The translations under genes and the position numbers were made by a program. Positions 12,362-13,222 of a stretch of 13,222 bases of DNA are shown here, piece after piece; position 1 is the stretch's first letter, and every line of letters starts with the position of its first letter. The notes under the pieces are model-generated. The model was not told the DNA's origin. It ran no database searches and was given only the letters and a program-made list of their open reading frames with translations. This stretch comes from an uncultured Elusimicrobium sp. (GTDB lineage: Bacteria; Elusimicrobiota; Elusimicrobia; Elusimicrobiales; Elusimicrobiaceae). The stretch covers positions 1-13,222 of the forward strand of contig CACXHA010000035.1 in assembly GCA_902767385.1 (NCBI GenBank), written 5' to 3'.

Positions 12362-13104
12362 TGGCTACTTTCACAGGTAAAACCGTTATGATTACCGGCG
12401 CCACGCGCGGAATCGGTTTTGCGCTAGCCGAGGAATTTGCCAAAGCCGGGGCCAACCTAGCTATTTGCGCCAGCCACGAACTGGGCCTTAAAGAAGCGGC
12501 CGAAAAACTAGCGGCCTTCGGCGGTAAAATATATACCCAGCCAGTCAACATTTCTAACGCCCAAGATTGTGAAAGTTTTGTAGCCAACACCGTTAAAGAA
12601 TTTGGGCAGTTAGATGTGCTTGTCAACAACGCCGGCATTACTAAAGACAATTTGACCGTCCGTATGAGCGAAGCAGATTTTGATGCAGTTATTAACGTTA
12701 ATTTGAAAGGCACGTTTTTAATGAGCAAGGCCGCACTGAAAGTAATGTTTAAAAAACGTAACGGAAACATTGTAAACATTTCTTCCGTGGTGGGGGAAAT
12801 GGGCAACCCGGGCCAGGCCAATTATGTAGCCAGCAAGGCCGGTGTTATCGGGCTTACTAAAACGTTTGCCAAAGAATTTGGTTCCCGTGGGGTGCGCGTG
12901 AATGCAGTGGCTCCGGGGTTTGTCCAAACGGCGATGACGGACTCGTTGCCGGAAGATGTAAAAGCCAAAGCGTTGGACGCCATTGCGCTTAAACGTTTTG
13001 CCAACACGCAGGATATCGCCAAAGCAGTTTTGTTTTTGGCTAGCGAAGATGCCGCCTACATTACCGGGCACGTACTTGCGGTAAACGGCGGTTTATATAT
13101 ATAA
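12361..13104 (+). CDS. fabG: 3-oxoacyl-[acyl-carrier-protein] reductase
   Basis: FabG reduces 3-ketoacyl-ACP with NADPH in type II fatty acid elongation. The 247 residues match the family. Seen: the classical SDR cofactor motif TGATRGIG (12-19), NNAG (89-92), and the catalytic tetrad Asn114, Ser142 (in NISSVVGEMGNPGQANY), Tyr155 and Lys159 (YVASK). PGFVQTAMT follows the active site. The closeness to E. coli FabG around Ser142 supports FabG rather than a general dehydrogenase, as does the neighbouring acpP. AGGAG lies about 10 bases before the ATG, and the ATG overlaps the plsX stop by one base. The next gene, acpP, is 50 bases away with its own probable promoter. Confidence 0.95.
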   Translation: MATFTGKTVMITGATRGIGFALAEEFAKAGANLAICASHELGLKEAAEKLAAFGGKIYTQPVNISNAQDCESFVANTVKEFGQLDVLVNNAGITKDNLTVRMSEADFDAVINVNLKGTFLMSKAALKVMFKKRNGNIVNISSVVGEMGNPGQANYVASKAGVIGLTKTFAKEFGSRGVRVNAVAPGFVQTAMTDSLPEDVKAKALDAIALKRFANTQDIAKAVLFLASEDAAYITGHVLAVNGGLYI

Positions 13105-13106
13105 TT

Positions 13107-13148
13107 TGCTATAATAGAAGTATAAGGGAATACCCTTTTAATTGGAGG
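13107..13148 (+). promoter_or_regulatory. acpP promoter, leader hairpin and Shine-Dalgarno
   Basis: A perfect TATAAT (13110-13115) follows TTTGC, giving an extended -10 directly after the fabG stop. No -35 is seen at 17 bases. A small AAGGG/CCCTT hairpin (13124-13137) fills the leader. GGAGG (13144-13148) lies 6 bases before the acpP ATG. Confidence 0.75.
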
Positions 13149-13154
13149 ACTAAC

Positions 13155-13222
13155 ATGTCTGTAGAAAACGTACAAGAAAGAGTAAAAAATATCATCGTGG
13201 AACAATTAGGCGTAGAAGCTGA
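13155..13222 (+). CDS. acpP: Acyl carrier protein, N-terminus (partial, runs off right edge)
   Basis: The 22 visible codons begin MSVENVQERVKNIIVEQLGV, the typical first helix of acyl carrier protein, which carries growing acyl chains on a phosphopantetheine arm. The DSL attachment serine lies beyond the window and cannot be checked. The location directly after fabG and an excellent GGAGG ribosome site support the call. A separate promoter would allow the high ACP level cells need compared with PlsX and FabG. Confidence 0.9.
   Translation, partial: MSVENVQERVKNIIVEQLGVEA

Noticed and set aside
12276..12821. 181-codon open frame on the minus strand
   Set aside because: It is antisense to the plsX end and to fabG, whose catalytic motifs are intact; no promoter or ribosome site.

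Overview
The window looks like chromosomal housekeeping DNA from a Gram-negative bacterium. It carries lipid A, Kdo and heptose genes for an outer membrane, lipopolysaccharide (LPS)-type envelope. It also carries ribosomal, translation, pyrimidine and fatty-acid genes. The two small glycine-periodic surface-repeat proteins (LA_2272-like) and the overall gene mix suggest an Elusimicrobiota-type gut bacterium. That placement rests on memory of similar proteins, with no search behind it, and I hold it at about 50%.

Layout. Positions 1-9165 are read on the minus strand. In transcriptional order: two tandem surface-repeat proteins (9165-8010) and a terminator; rpsB-tsf (7823-5887) with a long structured leader, an intercistronic hairpin and a terminator; pyrH (5639-4926); then a tight envelope operon, lpxL-like acyltransferase, gmhB, a DUF3108 lipoprotein, hldA-type heptose kinase and kdsB, ending in the 5' part of pyrG, which runs off the left edge. 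Several junctions in this operon are 4-base ATGA overlaps. Positions 9166-9557 form a divergent, gene-free region with palindromic dispersed repeats. From 9558 everything is on the plus strand: a secreted coiled-coil protein with an internal duplication and a terminator, then yceD-rpmF-plsX-fabG-acpP, with acpP cut by the right edge.

How the genes work together. hldA and gmhB catalyse two consecutive-pathway steps of ADP-heptose synthesis, kdsB activates Kdo, and the LpxL-family enzyme acylates lipid A, so the operon supplies LPS core and lipid A parts. pyrH and pyrG feed UTP and CTP synthesis, and CTP is the co-substrate of KdsB. plsX-fabG-acpP supply acyl chains for phospholipid and lipid A.

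Most notable points: (1) three genes (lpxL-like, the 9558 secreted protein, yceD) have a -10 hexamer ending exactly 6 nt before the ATG and no Shine-Dalgarno, which predicts leaderless mRNAs. (2) An extended -10, close to TTTGCTATAAT, recurs at several promoters. (3) The rpsB -35 lies in the loop of the upstream terminator, and the pyrH -35 overlaps the end of another terminator. (4) Ribosomal protein S2 has a roughly 125-residue acidic-then-histone-H1-like tail. (5) A palindromic dispersed repeat occurs as a 73-bp copy in the kdsB-pyrG gap, a longer composite copy and a half copy. I see no CRISPR array, transposase, tRNA or rRNA, and no clearly novel defence or mobile system.
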